Counted from the stretch's first letter, positions 22,486 through 33,240 are shown. The stretch: DNA of 64,000 nt from Cenococcum geophilum 1.58 (GCA_001692895.1 KV748185.1:1984001-2048000), one strand, 5' to 3'. A program made the numbers and translations. The notes: a model not told the origin generated them from the sequence alone.

Positions 22486-25065
22486 AAACCACCTAAGTAA
22501 AGACCTATAGTAAGGAGCTAACTAATCTAGCTAAGCTCTATACTAACGAATCCAAGTACAGCAGTAAAAACGATAATTTTAACTTTAAACTAACTATCTT
22601 TATGGACCTTTGTTAGAAGGCTAATATCCCTAAACAGGAGTTTAGCTAAGCCTACTTTACTATACTACGCGGCCTAGCACTTAACCACTACTATACTAAC
22701 CTTAAGAGTAACCCCCTTGGCGTTCCCTTTAATAAGCTATATAAGGCTACACGTAACTACTTTAAAGGGCCAAAATATAGGCGTAATATCCTTACCTAAT
22801 AGAATGCGACCAAGTTACGGACCGTAATAGATAAGAATACTAAAAAATTAACCATAGAGTGCCTATAAATCCTTATTAAAGACCTCCGCCACCTATAGTA
22901 CGGTCTTAATATTAAGCTTTAAACGGACGACTTCTTGCATAACAAACTAATTACGGCCTACTAGAAAATGGAACCCTATAAATACGCCTGTTACAAGCCC
23001 GCAGACACTATAGCTAGCCTTATTAACAATTTACGGTCCTCCATTATAACGTATAAAGCCTTAAACCCGCCAGGCAGTACTTAAGCCTTCATTACGGACC
23101 TATAAGATCCGCAAACTAACTTAGATGCCTACTTTACGGACCGCCACTACCGCTAGCAGCACCCGCATTAACCAGGTTCTACCCGCAACCTCCGCAGCAA
23201 CTCCTATACAAAAGTATACCCCTATAGACAAACTAATTAGAAGTGCTTTATGTGCGGCAAGGAAGGATATTAGTCTATAAAGTATACCTAAGAAGAACAT
23301 AACAGGTCTAAGAAGAAATTTAATAAACGGATTAACCAGTTCATCTTAAAATACGAAAAAGAGAAAGCAGAAGAGTCTCTTAATAAGTTAATGGAAGCCC
23401 TTATAATTAATTTTAACTTAAATACTTAGGAACAGGAGACCTTAGAGACGTTCCTAACTACTTTCGGACCTTTTACGGATAGTTAAGCCTTTAATACTAT
23501 AACTATATTAGCCAACCGTTCCTTTATACACTTAATTGCACCTAAAAACTAGCCCATAAGCATACCCGTTAGACCTATTATAAACGTTACGGACTATAAA
23601 TAGGACCTATTTGCATATATTACTACAAAACGCTATACCCCTAAAGAATTCTATAGCGTTATAATCGATATAGGTGCCTCTAAAAAGTCTACTACAGGTT
23701 ACGGATAATACCTTGCATATAAGACCACCGTAAATAATAATACGGATATTAATACTATGCAATCTGGGGCCGTAAACGTCCAATTCGGCATTGGCTTAAC
23801 CATATTAATTAGATTAGTTGCAGTTAAGACCCTAATTAGCCTAGTTAACTTCCACGTGGTAAAAGCGGACACCCCTTTTCTACTCTACCTTGCAGATATG
23901 GATAGGTTATAGGTTTACTACAACAACATTACGGACACTGTAATTGGCCCCATAACTGCCCCAGGAAGCAAACATATTACCCTACCAATTATACGACGTT
24001 TTGGACACCTATTCCTTATATAGGGAGAGACTTTACGGACCTATATTCAGGAATCTTTTAACTATAACCCGTGCTACCTCACTAGTACGGAGATCCACCG
24101 CCTACACCGCCGCTTCGGCTACCCGTTAGCTGAAAAGCTATATAGAGTCCTTAAACGTTCTAGATACAACAACGTTAATAGGAAGGCAATTAACTACCTA
24201 ACTAAATACTGCTCTTTCTACCAGAAATACGGACGTTTCCTAGGCAGATTTAAGTTCACCCTTTATAAGGACCTTAATTTCAACCACTTAGTATACGTGG
24301 ATATTATGTACATTAACGGCAGTCCAGTATTATATATAATTAATAAGGCAACCCACTATTAAGCCGCCCGTTAGTTATAAAATATATCCATAAAATATAC
24401 TTAGGATATTTTACGGACCTACTGGATTAACATATATCTTAGGCCTCCTAAGTATATCACCCACAACGCTAGTAGGAACTTTATTAGTAAGGAATTCCAG
24501 TAGTATGCTACGGCCATAGCTATATTAATAAAAGCCGTTCTAGTTAAGGCGCACTGGTCCGTTAGGCTTATTAAGTAAGCTTACCTAACTTTATAGAGAG
24601 CTTACCAGATTATTATAGATAAGTGTAAAAACATTTAAAAGGAACTAGCTTTATAGATAGCCGTAAAAGCCATTAACGACACCACCGGCCCTAACGGACT
24701 AGTACCTACCCTCTTAGTCTACGGAGCTTACCTAAGGATAAATAACCTAGACCTTTTTACCCCGTCTATTACGGAACAAGTAGCTACAATACGGAAGGCA
24801 ATGGCCGAGATAATTAAACTACGGGCTAAACAAGCTATTAATAACGCCTTATACTACCGCAACGGACCTAATACGACCCTAGTATATAACCTCCCGCTTA
24901 ACTCTGAAGTCCTTATATAGCAAGAAAGCGGCAATTAGACTAGACCTTACCGTCTACTAGCCGTAGAAGACGAGACCTACTATGTATAGCTCCCTAGCGG
25001 ACCAATAAGCTTTAGAAGCACGTCCGTAAAACCCTATTTTCGGCCCAAAAGTACCTATAACGTTG

Positions 25066-25173
25066 AGCTAGATAAACTAGAAGCACCCACCAAGCTAGAT
25101 AAACCAGAAGCACCTACTAAATTAGATAAACTAGAAGCACCCACCAAACCAGATAAACTAGAAGCACCCTTAC
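25066..25173 (+). repeat. 27-bp tandem repeat encoding K-[LP]-D-K-[LP]-E-A-P-T
   Basis: About four 27-bp units between the integrase and reverse transcriptase of Copia-1B, giving a nine-residue Lys/Asp/Glu/Pro linker (LDKLEAPTKLDKPEAPTK). Copia-1A has a shorter, more diverged version in the same place (near 4640-4720). Confidence 0.8.
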
Positions 25174-26083
25174 CTACTGAAGAAGTCCCCTAGAAACCTA
25201 CTAAGCCTGCAAAACCTACTATAAAGCGTGGCCAAGGGCGCCCCCGAAAGTACCCTATAACTAAGAACCCTATAACAAAGAATTACCTAACCTCCGCAGA
25301 CACCTCCGCAGGTACATCCGCAAAATAATCTCCGCCTGCGGATATATTAGTTTTAGTATAGGAAACCCCCTTTACGGACTTACGACGCAAAGAGATCAAC
25401 GGACTACTTAAGAAGGGCGTCTTTACGGTTGTAACGGAGAAAGACGTTCCGCAAGGCGTCCGTATATTTAACTCGCGCTTCGTTAACGAAATTAAGCACC
25501 CTAGTACTAATAAAGCCTTTAAAAAGTTAAGGCTTATTATATAAGCTTATAACGACTAGGGAAAGGACCTTATCCTTACACAATCGCCTATAATTTAACG
25601 GGTCAGTTAACGGATTATACTTGCGCTTATACCGGGTCTACAGAAAACTAAACCCATAGCTCTCTACTTACGGGATATCTTATAAGCCTACGTGCAGTCT
25701 AATACCTACCTAAGTAGGGATATCTTTATACGGCCACCGCTTGAGCTTAATCTATAACTAGGAACAATTTTACGGGTTATAAAACCACTTTATAGAGTAC
25801 TAGAAGCTAGAAACCACTGGTTTAAGACATACTACTAGCACCACGTTAGTAAACTTAAGATAGAGCAGTCGACCTATAACCCTTACCTCCTACATACCCT
25901 ATTAAACGGCCTTGGCATTATTAGACTCTAAATAGACAATACTCTCTTTTTAGTAGACCAAACTTTTATAGACGCGGAAGAAACCAAACTGTAAGAGGCT
26001 AAGTTCCTAGTAAAGCTATGGGAGCAGTTAACTAAGTAAACTCCAATTAAGTTTAACGGAGGCTTAATTACATAAAAGGGCAA

Positions 26084-27200
26084 GCCCGCGAAGCCCTACT
26101 GCACGCGTCCACGTCGCCGCGGGTGGAAACATCATCTGGAATCCGTTCCTCTTAATGGCCAAGTGCAGAGGCGATAGTAGAGAGCCGTCGCAGCGCGTGC
26201 AGCGCTGTCGTTCGACTCTATGGTGTTGAGCTCGCGACGCGTACATCGCCCTCAACAACACTAGGAGCCTCACTGCCTCCGCTTGGAGCTCCCGTTCTAC
26301 CATCTAGGGAGGCCTATTAAGGGAAACTGGGATACGAAAACCACCCGATGTACAACTACCTGGCTCGTAGCCAGGCCCGAAACTAGCCTTATTATTCAGC
26401 TAGTCGACATAGACGCGTCCTAGGCGTACAACAGGACACCCTTGGGCTTGCACTAGCTCTAAGATTGCAAAGGAACGCGACGAGGGCGTAGGGATCCTCT
26501 TTCTATAAGAACTTGTTAAGGTTAACGCGTCGCAGACACCTTGTACGAAACTTGTTAAGGCCCAAGGCCACCGCGAAGAACTTATTAAGGCCCTGCCTAG
26601 AGAACTCGTTAAGGCCCCTCTACAAGAGCCTATCTGGTATATCCAGGAGACTTAGAAGAGGGTCTTAATAGGCGTAGTGCGCGTGACCTAGATAGAGACG
26701 CGACAGCGACGCGATAGCGACGCGACGGCGACTAGACGGCTCAACGAGGTGGAAACACGGGCAAAGCTCTAGGCAGCGGAAACACAGGCCAGCTTTAACG
26801 GCCCCATGGCGTTCGACCAGGTAACTCACAGGAGGGTCTTAATAGGCGTGGTGCACGCAACCTGACGCATACGTATACGCACACGCATATGCATATATAT
26901 ATGGGGGAGGCTGTAGGGGAAACACAGGCCAGTTGGACGAGGACTTGACAGTTAGAGATATAGGCCAGCTTATAGGAAGGGGGGACACAAGCTTAGTTAG
27001 TAGGAGAGGGGGGAGCAGGTTGCCTGGCACGGGACCTAGTCTATGGCCCCCTCCTATAAGACACGGTCGGCCTGTTATAAGGAGACTCTTACAGGCAACG
27101 CGAAACGGGAACCTCCCGCGGGGCGTAGTACGTAGTAGCTACTGCTGGCTCTAGGGACCTTACCCCTTAACTAGGCTCTAACCCCTAGTGCACCTAGTAG
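26084..27200 (+). pseudogene. LINE 5' / ORF1-like remnant
   Basis: GC-rich and partly readable. Four spaced copies of an ELVKA-type motif (nucleotides ACTTGTTAAGGCC and variants) lie at about 26510-26610. Two near-copies of AGGGTCTTAATAGGCGT are at ~26655 and ~26833. An 11-bp tandem GCGAC repeat is at 26700-26732, and an alternating purine-pyrimidine tract at 26865-26903. Identification as ORF1 rests on position and the repeated coiled-coil-like motif; no zinc knuckle found. Low confidence. Confidence 0.35.
26700..26732 (+). repeat. 11-bp tandem repeat, 3 units
   Basis: GCGACAGCGAC, GCGATAGCGAC and GCGACGGCGAC in direct succession inside the LINE 5' part. Units differ by transitions at one position. 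Confidence 0.85.
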
Positions 27201-27889
27201 GTAGGTAGGATTACGTTCTGGCCGGAGAGACTACTATGTAGCTCGAGAGAATGGATGCGCGTATTAGTATATTAACAGACGGAACCGTTTGATAGGACGG
27301 TATGCCAGTAAGACGTGCTTATGGAGCAAACAGGAGTTACTCAGGTGGGAGAGGTTTTGGCTGGGCCTTGACTGTAGAAGGTGTACCTAACTATAGTGCA
27401 GGATGCAGCTACGACGCCCTTATAGGATTACGCCAAAAGTAGGCGCGTAAGACGGGAGTTGCGACCCCTGTAAATGGTAGCTTATGCCCGTGCCGGCGGA
27501 AATAATGAAGAGAGGCGTAAAACTAGAGGCTATGGAAGGCTCCCAAGCCGTGCGAAAGCGTACTAACTCTAGGAGGAAACTCTTATATAGACTGCTGGGG
27601 GGCGGACTGGTACTTAGGCCAACCCCACTATAAGATATCCATAAGAACTGGTGAGAATCCCCGTGCGATTGGTGGTGGCAGCCAACTGCTTATAGTTTAG
27701 GACTAAAGCACTAGAAAACTGGGGTAGAGGCCTAGATAAGTAGGCATGTAGAACTCTACTGTATTACTAGCTAATATATAACTACCTGTCCCGCTTTCTT
27801 TTCTATCTCTAAGGGTAGTAAAGAAGAAGCTGCACAAGAACATCTAAGACTAGTAGAAAATCTATAAGAATCCCTAAAGTGGGACCTAG
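27201..27889. other. LINE middle part without readable protein
   Basis: Higher-GC sequence between the ORF1-like remnant and the RNase H. I find no reverse transcriptase motif, no FADD/YADD box and no known RNA gene. It may be untranslated LINE sequence brought next to RNase H by a deletion. Confidence 0.4.
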
Positions 27890-28800
27890 TAGATATTATA
27901 CTATATAGATGGCTCTAAAGACAATAAATTAAATGCAGCAGCCGTATGCAAAATAGGAGAGAGAAATAGGATTAAAATATGCAACAAACTGGAATCTAGG
28001 GCCCTATATGGAAATTATGGACGCAGAGCTTTATGCAGTCTATAGGGCCTAGAACACCTAAAACAACAAAGACTAAAAGAGAAACAGGTTTATATCTTTA
28101 TAGATAGCCAAGCGGCTATTAAGAGATTACAGCTTAATTCTCTTACAGGAGGGCAAGAACTAGTCTTTAAAATTACGCAAAGCTGTTCCTATCTAGCTAG
28201 TAGGAATATCTCTATTAACTTCTATTGGGTCCCTAGCCACCTAGGAATCTACGGAAATGAAATAGCAGATAAACTAGCTAAAAAGGGCCTCTCTAGGAAG
28301 AAAAATAAAATCTTCTTATTCTTCTCTAGCCTACCTAGGGAAACGAGCAAGAGAAAAGACACTAGAATAGTGGAAAAACAATTAGCAACAGAACAAAAGC
28401 AAAGGAAAACACTATACTAGAATCTGTAAAGGAAACTACCCTTTCTCTTTTAAAGCTACTAAGGATAAATATCCTAAAAAGCTACAATCAGCTTTCTTTC
28501 AACTAAAACTAGGAAAAGGCTTCTTTAAATCCTTCTCTAAAACAATAGGGAAGGATAAAGAAGGTAGATGCTTAAGGACTATACCGCGGTATAAACCCCT
28601 ACGCACCTCTTACTAGAATGCAGACTACATTGGGAAGATAGAAAGGAAATGCAAAGACAAATAGGCTCTTCTCTCTCCTTAGAGAAGCTTTTTTGTACAA
28701 AGAAAGGAAGAAGGGCGCTTTTTCTATTCTTAAGTAGGACAAAAATAGCTACTGGGAAGTGGCTAAGAGCAGAAGGATCTCTAGAAGGAGGCAACTCCTA
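27890..28800 (+). pseudogene. LINE RNase H domain and C-terminal tail
   Basis: The translation from ~27895 shows the RNase H series: ILYIDGSK near 27905 (first Asp), a degraded Glu helix near 28025, IDSQAAIKRLQ near 28100 (second acidic site) and WVPSHLGIYGNEIADKLAKK near 28225-28285 (the final His/Asp motif). Downstream, 28560-28640 resembles the terminal Cys/His segment of Tad LINEs (a LLEC-type motif; the reading is disturbed by stops). RNase H would remove the RNA template during second-strand synthesis. Upstream, 27200-27890 has no readable reverse transcriptase. Confidence 0.8.
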
Positions 28801-29973
28801 CTAAAAGTCCTAGTAGATAGACCATAGAAAGCAAAAGGACAGAAATAAACTATAAAAAGGACAGGGACAGGCGTTAGGATTATTTAGGATTTTATTCCAA
28901 TTTTTTCTATTATTTTTCTATCGTTTTCTTACTACCTAATAGTTATTAGCAACCTAGTATCTTACGAGGAAGCGGTAAATCCCTAGTTTAGGGATTTATA
29001 AACTACTAGGACATAGCTACTAGTACATGTTAAGCTGCCTAGAAAGGATTNATNTATATAGAACTATAGCGCNATAGCCTAAAGGCTGCATGCGCAGTAT
29101 TGTACGTAGTATAATACAACGGATATAAAAAATAAAAAAAAATAAAAGGGCAACTTAATTTAGCTAACTTAAGAACGCCAAGCTTAAAACCTAAAGCCTA
29201 TTACGGCAAAGCCTATAAACCTTACTAGTTCCCGCAAAGAGACCCGTAAAACCGTAAATATAAAGGACTAATACGCTACACAGCGTGCAAGAGGTGCCTA
29301 TATTACTATAGTTTATTAACCCAAATCTGCCTATAACTTATCCTTTACGGCCTAGGCAGTAGATCTATAAGAAGAAAATGTTAAGTAGCTTAATAAGCGC
29401 ATTTAATGGCAGATTAGCAACGCGATAAAAGGACTTACTTTTATACCGCTAGACCTAAATTCTATTAGCGTAATGGTATTTACGGACGCCTCCTTCGCCA
29501 ATAATAGGGACCTATTATCGCAAATCGGCTTTATAATTATACTTACGGACTATAATTAAGACGTAAATATACTATATTGGTCTTTAATTAAATGCAAGCG
29601 AGTAACCCGTAGTGTACTAGCTTCTAAACTATATGCACTAGCCTATAGCTTTAATATAGCAGCCGTAATTAAATCAACGATCTAGAAGATCCTACAACTA
29701 GAGCAGCTACCCCTAGTTTTATACACCAATTTAAAGTCCCTCTACAACTGCCTAGTTAAACTAGGTACGACATAAGAGAAGAGGCTTATAGTCGACCTAA
29801 TGTGCCTATATCAGGCCTACGAACGACGCGAGATTACGGAGGTTAAATGGATTAGCAGCGGAGATAACCCAGTAGACGCTATAACGAAGGCAAAGCCGTA
29901 TTAAGCTCTTAAAACCCTAATTAATATAAATAAGCTTAACCTAAAGGTTATAAAATAGGTAGAGCGAGACTAA

Positions 29974-30120
29974 CGGAGCATTTACGGTTTAGTTACGGCC
30001 TGTTCGGAAGGCCGTATGGTGCATTTACGGCCCATTAAAGGGCGTATAGTTCATTTTACGGACCGTAAGTAGGACTTACGGCCAGCTTAGAGCACCGTTC
30101 GGAAGGCAACCCAAAAGGCA
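29974..30120 (+). other. Copia-1B 3' untranslated hairpin array
   Basis: Between the RNase H stop and the 3' LTR: ACGGCC...GGCCGT (about 29995-30016), ACGGCCC...GGGCGT (~30026-30046), TTACGGACCGTAA (~30056-30069) and CTTACGGCC further on. Same position and style as 2790-2927 in Copia-1A. Confidence 0.5.
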
Positions 30121-30223
30121 CCTCGGGAGGGATTTCCTATGTATTTTCTTACGTCTTTTATGGTTCTATTAAGGCAATTACGGAGGCTATACGCAAGTGG
30201 TTCCATTTTCCAAGTACCGCCAG

Positions 30224-30482
30224 TGTATAATTATAGCACCTGCTGTACTAACCGCGTGCTTACGCGGTTTGATATACCAAGTACGCGTTTACGCGTTCGG
30301 TTCGCTTACGCGTCTAGTGCACTCCTGAAACACTAGCTTAGGGGGGAGGTGCGTTAGTATATAGACTACGTAGCCCACCTCAATAGAATCGATAGTCACC
30401 ACCGTCTAAATAAGCATACGATACTATACGTATTTCGTGCCCCTAGACACGACTTACTTATACCATTAAATTGGTACTAACA
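30224..30482 (+). repeat. 3' LTR of Copia-1B
   Basis: 259 bp, TGTATAATTATAGC to GGTACTAACA, intact TG...CA ends. Same ACGCGT trio as the 5' LTR, beginning at 30283. Confidence 0.95.
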
Positions 30483-30551
30483 TATACCTCTAGTAAACAA
30501 CTTAGAAATATTTAGAATCTTTAAGGATAAAGATAAAGAGGAGGGAGATAG

Positions 30552-30905
30552 TATTACGGACGCTTTAAGTACAATATTATAACTACTTAGAGAAGAGTCG
30601 GAAGAAGCTAGTTAGTTAATTTAGGTATAGTTTAGGATAGAACTAATAGAACTATATAACGAGGAATAGTAACTAAGGTTATATAATATAATCTATATAA
30701 TCTATAATAGAGTAAATAAAGCACACGTTTATTATATATAAGAAGTATTTTATAGGAGTACGGTTGTGTATTTAAAGGACCATAGTTCCTACCTAGATAG
30801 TTCCTTCCTTGTAGTAATTCTTAGAATATAATTAGAGTTAATCTGTTAGGCAACCACTCCACTAGTTATTATTACGTTGTTAACTTTACTATAAAGCTTA
30901 ATTAG
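30552..30905 (+). repeat. 3' LTR of Gypsy-1B, internally deleted near its end
   Basis: Starts TATTACGGACG (TG to TA) and follows the 5' LTR up to GTTAACTTTAC (~30895). About 57 bp present in other LTRs are then missing, and the sequence runs CTATAAAG into Copia-2. End point approximate. Confidence 0.75.
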
Positions 30906-32148
30906 TAGGTAAAGAATTTATCTTTATATAAACCGCACTGCCTAATAAAAGTCACAGAAGTACGTTTACTCTATATAATATTCTTTACGTGCTATATTTA
31001 CTAGTAAACCTACTATCTAAAAGCCGACTTAAGGAAATAGGCGTCTTTTTTAATAATAAGACTTACAAACTTAAATATAATGACGAGGTAATGTTACTAA
31101 AGTAGGCACGAGCTGGAATACAATATACTAAACGGGGTAGTAATTAAAGAAGGCTACGTACGCATAACTATGCGTAATTAATACAAAGACATTTAGATAT
31201 AGAAATAGAACAGGTTAAATATAGGTATAAATAGGGGTTATAGGGAAACGTATATAGATGTCTCGGGACAAACGTAAGTATAGGTTAAGAACGTCAAAGC
31301 GCGCAAAGACGTAAGAACGTGTGAGTCCCGTAATAGGTAATAGGATATATACCTAAAGTTTAACAACTCTACCTAATTTGGCAGTATAACTACTTATTAG
31401 AATTAATCCTCTAGATAATTAAAAATGATAAAAGTCTACCTATTTAGCATTACCGATTTAGCTACCTTAACTATAGCAACCTTAAACGCCACCTAAGTAA
31501 ACTTGGTATTAAGTTTAACAATATTAGTAATAAATACTGTAAGCCCTACGCTTAATTTAAAGCCAGAAAAAAGTATAATAGAACGCCTTAGGAATGAGCT
31601 ATATAACTATTTTAATTTATTTATATAGATTTAGTGGGACCTATTACCCCTATTAGCTTTAAAGGCAAAAGATACTATATATCCTTTACCGATAACTATA
31701 TAAGGTTTACTATAGTTTATACCGTCTATATAAAGGATAATTAGGTTAGTACTCTATAGAGGTACTATAATTAGATCTATACTAAATTCGACCTTAAAAT
31801 TACTAAAATTCGCACTAACTACGGAGCAGAGCTCTGTAGTAAGAAAGTAACTACCTAGATAGACGATCTAGGTATAGAATTTAAACCTACCGCCTTATAC
31901 GCTTAGGAAGAGAACGGAGTAGTAAAACGCTCGCAGTAAACCTCCACCGAGATTACCCGCTTAATAATCCTCGCTAGTAATATACTAGACTTTCTATAGC
32001 CTAATATACTCCTTATAGCTATATATATTAAAAACAGATGCCCTATAAGAGCTCTTAATAGTATATTACCTTATAAAAAGCTTAAGGGTAAACCTCCCTT
32101 AGTATATTACCTAAGGGCTTTAGGATCTACTATCTACTCCCTTATAGC
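30906..32148 (+). pseudogene. Copia-2 pre-integrase and integrase fragment
   Basis: The front part reads LYNILYVLYLLVNLLSKSRL and GVFFNNKTYKLKY (~30980-31085), the conserved segment before the Copia integrase. After a disturbed stretch (31100-31340) the integrase core follows: KLGIKFNNISNKYCKPYA zinc-finger tail (~31500), IYIDLVGP (first Asp, ~31625), TNYGAEL (second Asp replaced, ~31820), QEENGVVKRS (Glu, ~31905), and DFLQPNILLIAIYIKNRCPI-like sequence (~31990). It inserts cDNA into the genome in intact elements. Cut at 32148 by Gypsy-1C. Confidence 0.8.
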
Positions 32149-32541
32149 TATAACGAAGCCTTATAGCAGGAACTACGGTAGACTTATTAATAGGCTAGGT
32201 ATATAGGTAAATAAGAAGTTAATAACGTAATAATAACTAGTAAAGTGGTTGCCTAATAGATTAATTCTAATTATATTCTAAGATTCACTACAAAGGAGAG
32301 AACTATCTAGGTAAGGACTGTGGTGCTTTAAATACATAACTGTACTTCTAAGAAATCCCCTTTATACGTATATTCCCTTTATACACTATATATACTATAT
32401 ATAATGTTATATAACCTTGGTTACTATTCCTCGTTATATAGCTCTATTAGCTCTATTCTAGACCGTACCTAAATTAACTAACTAGCTTCTTCTATTTCTT
32501 TTCTAAGTAGTTATAATATTGTACTTAAAGCGTTCGTAATA
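32149..32541 (-). repeat. 3' LTR of Gypsy-1C
   Basis: The plus-strand copy begins TATAACGAAGCC and ends GCGTTCGTAATA. On the element strand this is TATTACGAACGC...GGCTTCGTTATA, the same family as 13753-14176, with both termini mutated from TG/CA. Confidence 0.9.
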
Positions 32542-32659
32542 CTATCTCCCTCCTCTTTATCTTTATCCTTAAAGATCTTAAATATCTTTAAGTTATTTAC
32601 TAGAGGTATAATATCTATCTAATTAATTTAGTTAATATTATTACTTATTATACCTAAGG

Positions 32660-33240
32660 CTTCTTCCTCTTCGCAGGCGCAACGTTATGCTCGCACTATT
32701 GCTATAATATTGTTTTTAGGTAAGATTATACCGTCTCTATATTCTTGTTATTTAAAAAAGAGGTTAATCTATATTATATTAGCAAGTCCATCTTCGCGAT
32801 AACCGTCCTTTTACTTAGAGTGTACTAAAGCCAATATTTATTCGTCCTATAACGTTTACTCCGTCTCTAATATTAAATATACGTGACTTATTACTCTTAA
32901 TAGTTATCTAGTTCCTTAACTAATTTATTTTAGAGTCTTATATTTAATTTACTACTACGCGGCTAGATAGTAAACTGTCTTAAGCCCTTATTAAGTTAAA
33001 ATATTCTTATAATATAGAGTAGAAGGCTCTTAAGGCCCGTATTACGGCGTTTGCTTAGTTACTCCGTCTTAAAAAGGTTTATAAAAAGGTCTGTTTTAAG
33101 GAGTAGAAACTTATAGAATAAGGTTTATAGGAACTTAGTAATAAAAGAATAGATTCTCTTTTAGCCAAGAAGGAAATAGATCTAAGTAGTTTAGCAACTA
33201 CTCTTCTTAGGTCCCCCTTAGGTAATTTATTTTTTAGCAA
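32660..33240 (+). pseudogene. Antisense coding relic downstream of Gypsy-1C pol
   Basis: Plus strand, opposite to Gypsy-1C gag-pol. The front block ILFLGKIIPSLYSCYLKKRL (~32710-32770) continues to SFYLECTKANIYSSYN. The back block, in a shifted frame, is LIKLKYSYNIEQKALKARIT (~32990-33050), then RLKKVYKKVCFKEQKLIEQG and LAKKEIDLSSLATTL (to ~33210). Both blocks match the relic in Gypsy-1B residue by residue, with a short in-frame gap (KALKARITAFAQ against a longer version in B). The tail overlaps the end of pol in antisense. Charged, helical C-terminus; no known family assigned. Confidence 0.5.

Larger units (their letters stand above)
26084..29141 (+). mobile_element. LINE (Tad-like non-LTR) relic with A-rich tail
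   Basis: About 3.06 kb inserted in the Copia-1B reverse transcriptase. Flanked by a 12-bp duplication ATAAAAGGGCAA (26072-26083 and 29142-29153); Copia-1A shows the empty site. It ends in an A-rich tail (ATAAAAAATAAAAAAAA), the mark of target-primed reverse transcription. An ORF1-like GC-rich 5' part (26084-~27200) and an RNase H/C-terminal part (27890-~28800) are present. No reverse transcriptase catalytic region is recognisable between them, so this is an internally deleted copy. Its GC is higher than its host, suggesting late arrival, but it carries some RIP stops. Confidence 0.85.
21840..29973 (+). pseudogene. Copia-1B gag-pol, RIP-degraded and split by a LINE
   Basis: The start is ATA 21840 (ATG in copy A), with the same protein order as Copia-1A: gag with a shorter pentapeptide array (22426-22485); CCHC knuckle near 23245-23290 that keeps KCFMCGKEG; protease near 23660-23710 (DIGASKKSTTG, from DTGASKKS); integrase ~24080-25000 with HRLHRRFGYPLAEKLYRV near 24090; a 27-bp repeat linker (25066-25173); reverse transcriptase from ~25340, cut at 26083 and resumed at 29154; RNase H ending at TAA 29971-29973 after CVRQAYERREITEVKW-like sequence. 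Numerous TAA/TAG at Gln positions. Confidence 0.9.
21166..30482 (+). mobile_element. Copia-1 copy B, complete Ty1/copia element containing a LINE relic
   Basis: LTRs 21166-21424 and 30224-30482, both 259 bp. The TSD TATAC is at 21161-21165 and 30483-30487, inserted in the 3' region of Gypsy-1B. Comparison with Gypsy-1C, where the site is uninterrupted (GATATTATACCTCTAG on the corresponding strand), proves the insertion. Without the LINE (26084-29153) it is about 6.25 kb, matching Copia-1A (6.27 kb). RIP is heavier than in copy A (for example ATG to ATA at the gag start). Confidence 0.95.
13753..30905 (+). mobile_element. Gypsy-1 copy B, chromovirus-type Ty3/gypsy element containing Copia-1B
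   Basis: 5' LTR 13753-14176, gag-pol 14220-20516, antisense relic ~21130-20535, then Copia-1B (21166-30482) inserted 60-70 bp before the 3' LTR (30552-~30905). Without the insert the element is about 7.8 kb. The integrase is followed by a chromodomain-like segment (~20350-20455), which marks the chromovirus branch that targets heterochromatin. The left flank is CTTAG. The right flank cannot be matched because the end of the 3' LTR is deleted. Confidence 0.9.

Noticed and set aside
26064-26303. 79-codon minus-strand frame at the LINE 5' junction
   Set aside because: It crosses the target duplication between Copia-1B and the LINE, so it cannot be an ancestral gene.
27645-27690. GGTGAGAATCCCCGTGCGAT followed by a GGTGGTGGCAGCC stretch, resembling part of a bacterial cobalamin riboswitch
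   Set aside because: Only a short likeness, no B12-box or stem context, and it sits in a fungal LINE with no related gene.
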